Notes: generated from the letters alone by a model not told the origin. A stretch of 64,000 nt of DNA from Struthio camelus (GCF_040807025.1 NC_090942.1:35790911-35854910); one strand, 5' to 3'. Counted from the first letter of the stretch, positions 12,130 through 25,300 are shown. Translations and numbers: made by a program.

Positions 12130-12680
12130 GCACTGGTGCAGCCAGCAGGCTGAGGGAATAATCTCTTCCCTCCTATCTGGCCCTTCTGAGATGACATCTC
12201 ACTTTTTGGCCCCCCCACTACAAGAAAGACATTGACAAACTGGTCAGAGGTCCACCAAGACAGTGTGGGGCTTGAGTGCAAGGGATATGAGGAAAGGCTG
12301 AGAGACCTGGGCTTGTTCAGCCTGGAGAAGAGAAGAGAAGGCTAAGGGGAGATATTATTACTGTCTATAGCCACCTAAAGGGAGGTATGCAGAACACAGA
12401 GCCAGATTCTGCTTGGAGGTGCACAGCAAGAGGCAGTGGACACAAGATGGAACATGAGTAATTCAGATCTGATATTAGGAAAAGTTTTTCCGCAATGAAG
12501 GTAGTCAAACATTGGAAGCCGCTACCAAGAAAGGTTGTGAAATTGCCACTGTTGGAGCTATTGAGAACCTGACTAGACACGGCCCTGAGCAATCTGCTGC
12601 AGTTGGCCTCGCTCTGAGCAGGGGCTGGACCAAATGGACTCCTGAGGCCCCTTCCAGCCTACATGACTCTATTCGTGCCT
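12130..12680 (+). mobile_element. CR1 LINE 3' fragment (sense)
   Basis: Recognisable CR1 landmarks in order: CACTACAAGAAAGACATTGA; GGCTGAGAGACCTGGGCTTG; TTCAGCCTGGAGAAGAGAAG; GATATTAGGAAAAGTTTTTC; CATTGGAAGCCGCTACC; and the 3' GGACCAAATGGACTCCTGAG. The left limit is uncertain because similarity fades before about 12200. Frames are broken throughout. Confidence 0.9.
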
Positions 12681-13734
12681 TGCCACCAAGCCATCTAATC
12701 TATCTATGAAGGTGTTCATGTTAACCATGATTTGGCTCTGTGTTTTTCAGTTGTTGTATTAGGAGTCAATAAGTTTGTATAAAACTTATTAAAACTTATT
12801 TATAAAAATAACATGTTCATATAAACTAGATGCAATGAAAATCAGTCCATGAAAACAATCAGAATTCCCTTGCTTTAGCAGACTCTGCAGGAGAGCAATA
12901 CTGTGATTTGTACTGCCTGAACAGAGTATAATACTCTGCAGCACTCAATAACGTTGCTTAAACCCTGGGAGCAAAGACAGCTCTTTAAAAGAAATCAGGG
13001 TGAGGTACTACCCTTAAAAAGATTTATATTTGCAAGAAGGAAAAAGCATGCCTTCAGAGACCCAAGGGTGTTGACAGCTTACGAGGATTTCCCATTTATT
13101 AAAAGGAATGAGCAAAGAGGTGAAACTGATACATTCCAGGACTTAATTCTCCAGTAGAGCAGGAGTCCTTTTTTCTCGTCTGGTAGTAAGAAGGAGATGT
13201 ATACATAGTAATCAAACCTGCTGTCCTCAGACTGTACAGCATGGTGGCCCCATAGGTACTCCAGAACATGAAACTGAATTCCTGGTTTTGCTGCAGAATT
13301 TTCCTGCCATCTTGAACACGTCACATTCACAAAGAGCTTAGGCACTAGGATGGCAGTTAAAGCTCATGTCAACGTGTTAGGCTTCTGCATTTTCCCTGAG
13401 GGAGGTCTCCGAGATACTCAGTGTTCTTGTTCAGCGCTGCCACCACACAGGCAGGGCTGAGCAGCTTAGGACCTGGGAAATCAGACTCCACAAAATACAA
13501 AATCCAAATCCCTTTACTCAAGTCTCATTTCAGCCCAGTCTGTTATATATGTTCAGAACACGCAACAGTGGTACGACACGCAGGAGCCTAATGAAGCTTT
13601 GACTCTCCTCCATGTTGGACTACTGAGAGTCCCATGGGTTTGACTGGCTTTGGGCATGGGCAGTATTAGCACATGTCTGCCCAAAACACACCCTGTAGAC
13701 AAACTGATAGCAGCTCAGAATAAAATGTCTACCT
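12681..13734. other. Non-coding stretch with a 10-bp tandem duplication
   Basis: AAAACTTATT is repeated exactly at 12781-12790 and 12791-12800. Nothing else is recognisable. Confidence 0.6.
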
Positions 13735-13860
13735 ATCCTTCATGGACCTAATCCACTCTCTGTTCCCCAGTCCTCCATCTGCAAAATGGGGAATGCAGTA
13801 CATCCCTATTTCACTTGGATATATAGACAAGAACAGCAAAGGAGCACAGAGGTTCTCAAG
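13735..13860 (+). mobile_element. MIR-like ancient SINE remnant
   Basis: CCCCAGTCCTCCATCTGCAA, then AATGGGGAATGCAGTACATC and CCCTATTTCAC, track the MIR core order (CTCAGTTTCCTCATCTGTAA, AATGGGG, then a CCTACCTCAT-like segment). Only about 70 bp align by eye and no boundaries are visible. Confidence 0.55.
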
Positions 13861-16019
13861 GAAAACAGGCTGCCATTTATCAACTTATATTTAACAGAAT
13901 GAATAATATTGTAAAGCCAACCCCTTTGGCTTAAACAGATCAAAATCATACTCTATGTGAAACATTCCTGTTCTTACTTTTTTGTTGAAATTTCATATTT
14001 GGAAAAGCTTTATCTCTATCAGTTCTACATACTTTTCTTGATAGTGGTCCTTACCCCATGCTAGTGACTTTTTGTAATGCTTTATTAACTTCTAAAAAAA
14101 AAAAGAATCACCAGATGGACTTATAACAATGATTCATATTATTGTTATTGCTCATTATTATCATTTGTCATATGAGACAATGCCTGGCTGTGCAGTTTTC
14201 CTCCTTAAAAAGAGAAATCTGGCTCAGCTCTGAAGGTTCCAAATTGTGTTTATTATACTAGCTGAAACATGTTTATTACACTGTCATGTTTTTATATCCC
14301 TCCTGCTACCTTGTGAAAAGCATACTTTAGCTCTGACCAAACTGTGAAAATTCTGTGAGGTTTTGCTCTCTGTGATCAAACCATTGATCCACTGAGTTCA
14401 AAAACCTTGCGTGATGGTAGCCTGTATCTAACCGAGCAGATTGTCCTTTACCTCTCAGTACCATACCTAATTTTGAGAGGCACTCCATAGGGAGGATTCC
14501 TTCTTCAGTCCTAATCCTAGTTCACCAGATTTCCTGAATTTTAAGCTCTATTCTTTCCTCAAATGTGCGATAGGAACAGTTATGTTCTGCCTGTCTGCAT
14601 GATTATTAGTATAACAGTATTTGATCAAGAGGAGAATGCGAAAGACATACATAATAACTGAAAATAACAATAATAAAGAAGAACTAATGGCAATCCTATT
14701 CTCATACTGCAGCTGCAATGAATTTATGGAAAACCTTGGCTCAGAGGCTTTCCAAGCACTTAACTGAGTCTTTTGGACTTCTGAGCCAGATTGAATCCAC
14801 AACTTTTGATAGCAAGAATTCTGCCAAGTGACTGTCTGAACACAAATAACGATCAAAGAAAGTCATGTTATGGAAACCCATTTACAAGTGATATTTCTTA
14901 ATTGTGCACCTTATATGAAAGGCTAACAAATGCAAAACTCTGTCTTTCAGACCTGGGGTCTGGAAATGTGAATTTTCCCTCCTGAATTCTATCACTTGGT
15001 CTAAAGAATTACATTACCTTCCCTAAAAATCTTGCTTCATGAGGGTTGTCTAAGCTTTGGTAACCAGTGGGATGTTGCTAGAAACACACTAGAGGTTCAC
15101 TGTGGCATAAAACCCTCCCAAGTGGTTTGCCTGGCTTTGCAGTGATGTAAATATTTATTGACACGGTCACAGACTGAGCAAGATTACACAGACGTGGTCA
15201 GCACACTGTAGTCGCAGTTCATATAGGGTTACAATATCATATAAAGCGCTCTCCCTCCACTTTTGAATTTAAGTGGTATTGCATCAGAACTGGTGCCAAC
15301 GAGCAGGATTCCTCAATCACTCAAAACGCTATTGGGAAAGGAGGGGAACCAGTGACCGATGTGTCTGGTTTCCTGCTTCTTGCTACACAGATGCAGGCTA
15401 AGTTTGAACCACAGAGGAGCGATTCTAACACTATAGTCCCACAACTAGCTTAAGTCAACATAAGCAAATGCTGATGCTAAAAGAGGCAGTGCCAGCTTCC
15501 CACTGACCCAATCACTGTTTTCACTCTCCTTGCTTCTCCGGTAACTGCAAATAGTCATACATACATATGTGAGGGGGAAAAAAGGCTAGTTTTAACCTAG
15601 AGGATTGCCCTGATCCCACTCACTGTGCGGCTGCATGAACATCTGGCAGAAGGGAGAGAGACACGTGGAAGCAGCAATAAGTGTGCACAGGTGAGGACCA
15701 GAAGGTAAGCCAGGGTTGCTTATTCCAGTTTAAACTGATTGGGGAGCTGTAGAGGAGCTTACAGAGCTTGTAGAAAGTTCCCTCAGGGCTAGAGAACAGT
15801 GGAGGATGGGATGTGTGAAAGTGGGAAGTTGACTTCCCTGGTCCATTACACCTGGATTAGGCAGATAAGATGCAGCCAATTTTTCCGATACAGAGAAAAT
15901 GCCGCCAGAAATGTTTAACCTAGTCTAAACATAGCTAAAGTACCCTTCACTTGCAAAGTGCTTCACTTTATCCGTGATGGCATCTAAAATCAAGTACTGA
16001 TAATTTCAAATGAAACGTA
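13861..16019. other. Non-coding stretch, nothing identified
   Basis: No exon or repeat family recognised. The minus-strand frame at 14548-14856 is unremarkable. Confidence 0.55.
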
Positions 16020-16640
16020 ACCTAGTGAAGTCGCTCTTTTAAATCAAAATTGTTATTTTTTTCAAAGGAAAATCACTTGCCTCATAAAAAGCTTTTATGT
16101 TTCAGAATATTATATTGAGAATAATGTTTCTTAATAATGAATCTTATAACAGCATTACTTAAAACAATTAAATCAATTAGTTCAATAAAATTCTTCAGCT
16201 GAACTGCAATATTTTGGCACTGTGACTGATTGAGTTTACTGCCTTTCCAATTAATGAAAGATTGGTTCCTTTAGCAATTACACTCTGATTAGTCCACAGC
16301 AAGAACATTTTCCATTACTCATCCCCTATTGCTATCCTAAATTAACAGAGTTTATCCCAATCCTTGCTCACTAGAACTCTTGAGAAAAAATTGATTTAGA
16401 ATTTTATCAGTGCTAAAACTTTGTGGGCACAGATAAATCTGCTCTGTACCAAGTAGGAACATTATTACCCATTAAGGGATTATCCCATTTTAAAATGGTA
16501 ATTTTGACTGTTCACAAACAAATGTGAAGAAGCAGGATAAAGAAGTGATTGTTTATCATGAAGCATTACAAAATAGCCCAAAGAATCTTTTCATAGACCA
16601 AGTAATCAAGCTTCTGTCAAGGTGAGATAATTGTCAATCA
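16020..16640. promoter_or_regulatory. AT-rich, repeat-free tract; possible conserved non-coding element
   Basis: Dense in TAAT/ATTA homeodomain-type cores and ATTGG/CCAAT-like words, with no TE signature and few low-complexity runs. This texture is common in conserved enhancers near developmental genes. It is inference from texture only, since conservation cannot be seen from one sequence. Confidence 0.2.
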
Positions 16641-18600
16641 AGCTCTCAGTTCAAACACAGCTGCTGAAAATCAGAGACAGATGAAGCCAGGCACTTCACT
16701 GCAGTTTGAGCACCTAACTTAAAAGCAGGGTATAGAGTCTTGGCAGTAGTTGAGAACCTGTTATAACTCCATACTGTTGTAAAAACAGTCAGAAAGGAAA
16801 TCCAGATTGGAATGTTTTGTCTTTCTGAAGCTGAAAGCAAATGTATTTACCATGCCAGTTAAAATGGCTCTTAGTGAGAAAATCTGGTTAGTATATTAGT
16901 AGTTTTTTGTCAATATTTAAAAAGAAAAACCGTTCCTTGACTTGTAGTAGGCAGTTAGTATTTCTTTTTATTCAGTGCTATTAGTAAAAGCTTTCTCCTG
17001 GCTCAGCAGGCTGAATGAACATGCTAGAGAAGACTGCAAGTGCACTGCAATGATCAGTCACCAATCCTGCAAAGACATATGCTTCTTTACTTCACTCTTC
17101 CCTATTAAATGTAACAAAAAATTAGATGTATGAGTACTGCTAGATCAGAATCATATTTACATTTGCTTCTGTACCATTGGTTTACATGCCTCTTTTTGCA
17201 TAATATGTAAAAATGTATTCATCGTGTTATAAGTTTTGTCACTTGTTCCTTCTGACTCTATTTAATAAAGTACAATATGAATTAAAATCTGGATATCAAC
17301 TGTTCTCACAGGAAACAAACTTTTTATTTTTTTGCACTGCACACTGTACACTGCTATTATTTATATACTATTGTGTAATTTTGCACAAATATTGATTAGT
17401 AATTTCGTAAATCTGAAAAGCACAATTCCTGGGTTATGACCATGACCCTAAAAAAATCCAGAAAAAACAACCTCATTACGAGACATACCTTGCAATAGAT
17501 GTTTGTTTAACTGGAAATCCACAAGAGCAGCTGCCCAGTGCAATGGTACATATTTGCTTCTGAATCCTTTCTCAAAGGCACTATTTAAACATGTTGATGA
17601 ACTGAACTGCATTTCTCCCCACCTCCATTTGAGCAAAACAAGGAGACTCAGAAGATAAAATATGTTTTGTTTTTGCAAGTAGCATAATGTGGTAAGTGAG
17701 AAATTTGCTTTCTATAGCGCTATTTAAATAGGAATGTGGGAAACATCCCTATTCCTATGCAGATGCAGTATCTGCGTGTACTGCTCAGTCATATTTCTAT
17801 TTGAAAGTGAATATACTTCTGTTTCTAGAGGTGTTTGTATATAGGGCTCCTACTTGTCCATATTTGGCTTGATATTAAATATCTAGCTACTTCGGTTTCA
17901 CCAGTTTGGCAAGAGGGAATCAAGAGCTGCTGTATAGAGAACATCCGTCCAATCCAAGATGCGGGATTTGTTTCAGATCTAATTCTGATTTACCTTGAAC
18001 TGCAAAACAGTGACAATGATAACAAGGGTTTTTATGATGTGGGCAGCTGGACTAGCTATTCACTAATTTCACAGAACATCTTCAACAGCAGCCAGTGACA
18101 GCACTGATTTTTCAGTCGCCTCTGTCCTGGGCGAGGTTCAATGCTATGACCTAAAGGTGAAAGTGTGTGTCTTCTGAGCCAGTCACACTTTACACTTCCT
18201 TTCTGGGCTCTCTTCTAGCTTTTCTTCTGCCTATGTCAGGATGGGAATCCTTTTAGGCTGCCAACACCAAACTTTAATTTGCTCGGGAAATTTCTCCAAG
18301 TGCTCCTTCTCTCTTGCAGTTGGTTTGCCACTTTCTGCAGCAATTCAAGCTCTAAAAAAAAGGAGTCCGAAGTGACAAAAGGCAGGATATTAATGGAACG
18401 TGGTTGAGATGGTGTCGCTCCTGTTCTCCTCCTTTGTTAGCCAAGGATGTAAGTTGTAAGAAAGGACTTGGTCCAACGTCCCTTCTACTCATGTGGGTAC
18501 CACTTATGCATCTGAGCAACTCACTTTTGTATGTTGGAAGACCTGAGCTAATTTAACAGTATGCTAAGTGCCGCAAAAACAAGTTTTCTTAGATCAGGAA
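16641..18600. other. Non-coding stretch with one imperfect hairpin
   Basis: 17728-17758 pairs ATAGGAAT with ATTCCTAT around an inner GGG/CCC stem. No gene is recognised, and the frame at 17835-18098 has no domain. Confidence 0.55.
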
Positions 18601-18690
18601 CAATGTTTTCCATAGCAAAAAACCCATAAAACATAGCAGAAAACATAGAAACAATAGAACACATGTTTTCCATAGCAGAAAACACAGAAA
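18601..18690. repeat. 60-bp-period duplication
   Basis: ATGTTTTCCATAGCA occurs at 18603 and again exactly 60 bp later at 18663, each followed by an A-rich AAAAC tail. A third partial ACATAGCAGAAAACA lies between them. This suggests local slippage or tandem duplication of about 30-60 bp. Confidence 0.8.
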
Positions 18691-19199
18691 AAGTGCAAGA
18701 TGAAATGCTTTTAAGAGGAGAGGGAGTTCTGTGACACCTATTGTAAACAAAACTAAAAGTTACTGTGAGCCACTTGCTATCTGCTTTGTTCTGTTTCTTC
18801 ACCTGCATTGCTGTCTGTAGGCAATAAACCATAAAGTAGAAACGTGGACTGAATCCTGAGATATTCATTCAGGCTAAACTCTTATAGCTGGCAAAGGAAA
18901 TTCTGTCCAAGTAACTTTATTGTACTCTAATGTTTACACTGTAAAAGGGAGAAAGACTAAAAAAATTGTTTTCCTGTAGCAACTAGCAATTTTGCTCCTC
19001 TTAGTTTAATCAGAACTTTACCCACCAATCTATTTTAAAAGCAGAAGGGTGAAATCATGCCTCCTAACAGGACTTGTGGTGATCTTGAGAAGCAAAGGTT
19101 TGTTCCCTGACTTTCAATCTTTGATTTCACGATTCAAGGGGAATTTTCTGATTCTGGTTAATTTTTCATTGATTTTCTTCTCCTTTGCAATTTATTTTA

Positions 19200-19252
19200 C
19201 TGGATAATGTAAAGGAGTAAAGGATAGTGCTGGATAATGTAAAGGAGTAAAG
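19200..19252. repeat. 30-bp-period tandem duplication
   Basis: The 23-mer beginning CTGGATAATGTAAAGGAG occurs at 19200-19222 and 19230-19252 without mismatch, separated by 7 bp. Confidence 0.95.
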
Positions 19253-19498
19253 CAGAATACATGAGGAATAGAGATAGCAGCAATTGAAAGTGTCCCGTAA
19301 ATTACAGTACTGACTTGATTGATAGAAACATTGGAAGATGTTACAGTTTTTGATGCAATGTTATGAAATTTTCTTTCTTTGTCAATACTTTGAAGCAAAA
19401 TAGGCTAGCTCTATAGTTTTTTAATAGAGTTAGCAGTATATGGAGATATCATCCAAGGTAGTTATGAAATCTGTATCATCGACCGAATCATCAAGACT

Positions 19499-19551
19499 AG
19501 GTGGTAATCTTTACCACCTGCCTGCAAAATGGTTTGCATCAGTGCAAACCA
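19499..19551. repeat. Two adjacent perfect hairpins
   Basis: Hairpin 1: AGGTGGTAA (19499-19507), a 3-nt loop, TTACCACCT (19511-19519). Hairpin 2: TGGTTTGCA (19530-19538), a 4-nt loop, TGCAAACCA (19543-19551). Each stem is 9 bp with no mismatch, and the two are only 10 bp apart. Confidence 0.9.
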
Positions 19552-20339
19552 GTTCTATAATAATTTTAAAGTCCTAATATTCAGCTCTAATGATCAGAAA
19601 AGTGTAATAATAATTTCCTTCCTATTTTCAAATGATTTTGTGACAGTTTGTGATCAGTTTGTGCTTGCAGAGCACTTTGACAGGTTAAATGTTGTATGAG
19701 TGCTCATCTTTTAGTTGAACATCTGACTTTAATATAGCATTTCTTAACATTCTTAAGTATTTCTTAACAGCAGAATTCTTATTTTTTTATTGTTTCCATC
19801 AAACTCTGAACTCTTTAGCTATGATGCGGCCTAGCATCTGATACCTCAGATAAGCCTTTCCATGATTTGAAAGTGAAATTAAAAATATTAATGGCACAAT
19901 GATGAATCTTCCCCTTCTTTGAACTTTATGCACTCAGATGATAGCCTTGATTTTTAGTGTGATTAACCCTAACACATTGTGGTTCTGATTTTTTTTGCTT
20001 TCTGGTCCTAAGAGTTTCCAGCAACAAACCAAAATCTTGTCCAATCACGTACCAAAGTTAACTGTCACCTGACTTTCAAGATCTACCATCTGTGTCTCTA
20101 AAGATGCAATACAGGGGGTAGTATTTCCAGCACTTCATAAATTTTCTTTCATAAGGGTAAAGAGGGTGGTGACAACAAAGGAATGCTGGATTTATCAGGA
20201 AACAAAAGCAATGGGAATGTCTAGTTAAGTTTAAAACAACCTATTGTGCCACAGAAAAGTGGTACATACAATAAGCAATATCAAACAGGATTTAAAGTAT
20301 GTTGGACTTAGATTTTTTCCACCTTTTGTAGCTCTTTGA
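19552..20339. other. Non-coding stretch, nothing identified
   Basis: AT-rich and without gene or repeat signature, apart from a short ATTTCTTAACA duplication near 19740-19770. Confidence 0.55.
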
Positions 20340-20344
20340 TATTA

Positions 20345-20470
20345 TGATCCGTGCCTTTGTCATCTCAAGGTTATGCTTTGAATGCACTCTGGTTGGGACT
20401 GTCCTTGAGGAAACCAGGAAAGTATCACCTATTTCAGCTTTTCCTGAAGAATGGTGGAGGTTGCTCTGAG
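20345..20470 (+). mobile_element. Ancient non-LTR (L2/CR1-like) reverse-transcriptase remnant
   Basis: Translation of the plus strand from 20344 gives RAFVISRLCFECTLVGTVLE then ETRK. This matches the order of the LINE reverse-transcriptase C-terminal signature, roughly AFV-SRLDYCN-L--GLP---RK. The nucleotide order TTTGTCATCTCAAGG then GAATGCACTCTGGTTGGGAC fits old amniote LINE relics. The catalytic core is absent and the remnant is not functional. Confidence 0.55.
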
Positions 20471-22164
20471 TGCATTGCCCTAATACATCACACTGCTTTC
20501 TGCTGATTTTATCAGAATAGTTGAAAGGCTTTTACTTTCTGGGATCCGTTTATTTGAAAATTCATTTGTGTCTTATCGTAAACGAGACTAACAGAGCTGC
20601 TCTGCATTACCCTGCTGATATTAGACGGTGCTTCACTCTTGGGGTCTAAAAACTATGCTTTCTTGATGAAGATCCTTAAATGTAGAACTCAGTCCTCTCC
20701 TTCCAGTCCTCCTTGCTCCAGTTTTACACACACAAATAAAAGAGAGAGTCAAATATGCTGACCTGCTATCTTAGGAGGATTTCTTTGCACATCAATGAAT
20801 ATGCCTAAAAATAACTGCTGTGGAAAATGTGGGTATGGAGACTTAATGGAAAAAACAATTAATTGCTAGTGCTTTATGGTGATGACTCTTTTGAAAAGTG
20901 AATGGTCTGGTATTTCAGTCATATTTTGTTCGTGGCTGGTTACCATAAAACATGTAGAGTTCATTATATTCTATTATTCCTTTATTTGTATTTTTAGATA
21001 GTGTTGTCTAAATCTGCTAGTGTTGTAGCTCTTGACCTGAACATTGCAATGGTAGATAATGGATTGTATTTGGAAAGAAGGCCTCAAAACAAAAGGTTGC
21101 AAGTGCACAGTCTATTTCTGATCTTCTTCTAGTGCAGTGATATTTGATTTTGTGGAGATGTCTATCCTATTATGTGGTGCTGCAGAAACTGAACAACTAG
21201 TTGGGCAGTAACATCCAAATACCATAGCACTATCAAAATTATTTCAAGGATCTCTGTGACCCCATTTACACAAAAGGCCTTGATTTATCTTGTGTAAAAA
21301 CTTAGCTTCTACAGGATATGTCAAGGCAACATCAGAAACATCTCTCTCTCTTTTTGACTATGGGAGTAAAATCTCAAAAAATATCTTTCCCTTCTCATTA
21401 CCAGCTAAAGAGGTACCTTTATGATCTGTTTGAGTTTCTCCATCCAACCGTGTTCTTCCTGACTTACGGGAAAGATGTGTTTGTTCAGTCTCATTGTTCA
21501 GCCAATTCAGTAATGAGTATGCGCTGTTACTGGCTGTCATGAAGCACAGAAGAAACAGTTCCAGTTAAACCTGCAGTCTTCATAAGGTCAACATACAAGC
21601 TCACATGCAAGACCTCGCATAACAGTCAGATCTTACAGGAAGGAAGGTTGGACAAGGATGTTTGTTTGTTTGCTTTTTTCGTAAATTTTGATTTTTACAC
21701 CCCTAACCTTAAACCCCACAATTTTTAGAAAAAATAGATGCATTTAAAAATTTGGTTGTAGAAGTTTTGTTTGAAAAATATTACTGTTTGGTATAAAGGA
21801 TTTTGAGGAGTATAGACATTTCCTACAAAAGTTGCTATAGTTAAAAAGAAACTCATGGAAGGAAAACATTTAATCAGACTAACCTACAAATTTATACAAA
21901 TGAATAATGCAAGAGTTATCCTGACATACACAGGGGATCTCATAAAGAAAAACCTTCTCAGAAAGTTATTTACTCTTTTTCAAAGTTAATGATTAGAAAA
22001 ATAAATAAGTGCCAAAAAGATAAATGTATTTGATTACTTCTAGCAATGCACTGCTTTCTTATATGTTATCCTGGTGAACACTCAAGTAATCGCTCAAAAA
22101 GAATGCGCCGGAGTCTGCAAGTTAAATTTTTGATGCCATTTAGTTAAATTGAGTAATTAAATAC
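20471..22164. other. Non-coding stretch, nothing identified
   Basis: AT-rich. Opposed frames at 21318-21542 are not exon-like. No repeat family recognised. Confidence 0.55.
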
Positions 22165-22169
22165 AAGAG

Positions 22170-22310
22170 CTAGGGGCCTGATTCTCCTTTATACAAAAGT
22201 CTCTTTGTGCCACTCTGGCAGTACAGAAGGGCTGTAAAACAAGTAATGCAATTAATGCTTGACTGAATGCCCACTGGCACAGACTGGAACAGTGAAAATA
22301 AAATTAGCCT
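22170..22310 (+). mobile_element. Possible ancient sauropsid interspersed repeat
   Basis: Begins with GGGGCCTGATTCTCCTTTAT and continues through TGTGCCACTCTGGCAGTAC and AGGGCTGTAAAAC. This resembles a widespread non-autonomous repeat of turtles and birds that starts GGGCCTGATTCTCC. I cannot name the family, and the right limit is a guess. Confidence 0.35.
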
Positions 22311-25300
22311 CCCAAATTTTTCAGAAGATATTTCTAAATGAAAAGCGCTGTAACTGACATCAAAATCGCTGGCTTATAAAGCATAGAAACAAACCCACTG
22401 ATTTTTTTATTTAACTTCTAAGACAGTTTTTCAGAGAGTGATTGAAGCGATGAAAGACAAGCACTGTAGAAGTGCAAAATCTTGTCTGGATTTGCTTTAG
22501 AGACAGAATTTTTTTTTGGTAATTTGGCCAATTTGCAACACAAAACCAAGTATTTATGGTAGAAATGCTGACATAAATTTACTAATAGCACTTCTAACAG
22601 GTTGTTACAATGTCTGTTTGCTCAGGTACAGCATTAAATACGAGATGTGAACTCACCATGGCAACCCCTGCATCACATTGCAGATATGCTGCTTCTAAGC
22701 TACGGCAGATGTTTCTGAAGAAATACACATGAATATTAGGTAAACATCTATCAATTTCAAATTGTGATTCAAAAGTACTTTGCCAAACAGTATAATAAAA
22801 AGGAGAATAGTTTTATGCTATTTAAATTACTACGTTATTACTGGACTTTACCTTTCATTGTCTCATGTTTATTGCTGCAAAATGTAAGTTTAGCTGGCTC
22901 CCCAAAGCTCTGTGACAAACATTTTGGCAAACACATTATCAGTTTCTCCAAAATGTCTATATGAATCCTTGCATGCCCTGCTAATCCAGAAGACCTACTT
23001 GGCCTTTTCACTCCTCCTGCTGATGTCCTGAGACCTTGCAAAAAATACTACTGTTCACTATAAGGTATTCAATAGAATTCCGTGAGTATAGCTAGGGCTG
23101 CAGGTAGATTTTCTCCTGAACTCTATCACAACCCTCTTTTAAGGGTATGACTGTTTTGTTTCCATTATCCTTCTGCTTTTACTTTTTACCTTGAATTTTA
23201 CACAATTAAGTATATATTTCTTTAATTTGTCTTTCTTCAGGGTGGCTTCCTGCCTTTGCATAAATAAAAAATCGTTGTGTTGTCAAAGTCACTATTTCTT
23301 TTTTCCTTAGGTGTTTTCATCCTTTCTGTTAGTTTCCTATGATAGATATAAGCATTCTCTGTGTAGAATTTAATTTTAGCACTTTTCCTTTTGAGGCCTG
23401 ATCCTTAATGTATCCAGTATTATTTTGTATCTTAAAAAGAGGAAGGTTTTGGGTTGCCACTGAGGTATCATTGACTTTAGCTTCACCAAAACCCTTGGCA
23501 GATTGCCTGCCCATAGAGATCAATGTTCACTTACGTTATGCCTAAAGCAAGTTTCTGATGATGTCCAGTGCGTAGCTATTCCTCCTGCACTTGGACTTTT
23601 GCTGCCAAACCTTCCTTACACTTTATAACAGTTTATGGCAGAATTTTCTCCTAAAAGGAGTAATTTATCTCACCTGCTCTGATCTTTTCTTGATATTAAG
23701 GAACCGTATTCTTTCTTTCCCGAACTCACCTGCATAGGGGGAAAACACCCATTTTCTCAATTACCTGGTAAGATTGATAAGGAATGTACCAGTACTCTGT
23801 TTTGCCACTTTAAATTGTCTCCTTAGGTTCTTTCATCACTGCTGTCCAACTCTCCTGATCCTGGGAGACACTTACCAAAATCTTTATGCAGTTGGTTATG
23901 TGCCATAGCTTAGGTGCAAGAGCACCACGTGAGCTCAACAACTGCACGCAGCTCAGGGGCTACAAGCTCCCCTACTCTCCACATACAGTTCATGGAGGAG
24001 GAGGAGATGGAGAGAAGGCTGCTGGGTCTAGTATTACTAAATTACTGCTATTACAAAGTTACACAGTATAATTACCTTTTCCTGTTTCTTCTCCCAAGTC
24101 TGCTTTAGCCTATTTGCACTGAGCAATTATTCAATTTGTCAGTGAACCGGGTATTTTAGGATCTCCTCTATAGTCTGAAGAAAGGAAGAGATTATGCTGG
24201 CTGTTTTTCAAAATAGTTGTTCACCTGGCTGCAAACTGTGCGATAGGCATTGCACTTGTGATTGGCTAGAGCCAGTATACCAAGACAAACTGCACTACAC
24301 CTGGATGTTCAATTTCTATATGAACAATGGGGGTTTTAAACCTACAGTTTTCTTCTACAGAATAGCACAGAACTTGACATCATCGTTATGTGACTACCAC
24401 GCAATCAGCTGCCTGATAAAATGCTGAAGTATTATTCGGTGTAATCATCAATAGCAATTGCTTCCTACACTTCACAGCAGAAAGTTCAACACTTCACAGA
24501 GAACCAGCAACACTTAGTAATTCTCTTTAACTTCAGCAGTGCCTTCTCCCTCACCTTCAGTATCAACAGCAGGCCAACAGAGATGCTTCCCCGTGAGAAG
24601 ACTTTGCATTCCTCTAACACCCATCTGAAATGTATACAGATACACAGAATACACATTGAATCCTGAGCCAACCCAAAAGACCTCTGCCTACAGCAATGTT
24701 AAACTATGACATAGTATTGCTATTTTTCTAAAATAACAAGTATGGCCAACCCTATTTCTAATCTTAGGTGTAACTGCAAGGGTTCATCTGTCACTGTTTC
24801 CATTTTAATCATATTTCAAGACTTCCAAATCACAGAAGAAAAAGTCACATGAAGAATAGAGTCACTTGAACAAAAAATAAATGAATAAAATCCATGTTCT
24901 TGGGACTAACAAGTAGAGAAAAGAATATATTACTCCAAAATGTTCATGTATCTTAAATACATAAAATTTCTCTTAAATGCCTAAGTCTGGCAAAAAAGGA
25001 GAATTAATAGATCCAACAGCTATGGCTCATATATGTCCTAGATTGATCTTCTTCTACTTGACAATCTGAATTATGTATTAGAAATATTTTACATCAGGTA
25101 TGAATAGTGAAAAATCCTGAGCTATATCAGAACAAATTAATCTTCTATATGTCAACTGAAAATTATGAAAATGCCCGTGTTTTTGCTAGAAAAAGAATGT
25201 GAAAATCTAGCTACTATTGTATATTAGCTAAAAAACAACCTGGATATAGCATAGATGTAAATAAAGAAATCTCAAAAGCATTAATACAGCTTTTAAAATA

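Noticed and set aside
18470..18540. Possible further CR1 end (GGTCCAACGTCCCTTCT)
   Set aside because: Only one short word matches and the neighbouring CR1 blocks are missing.
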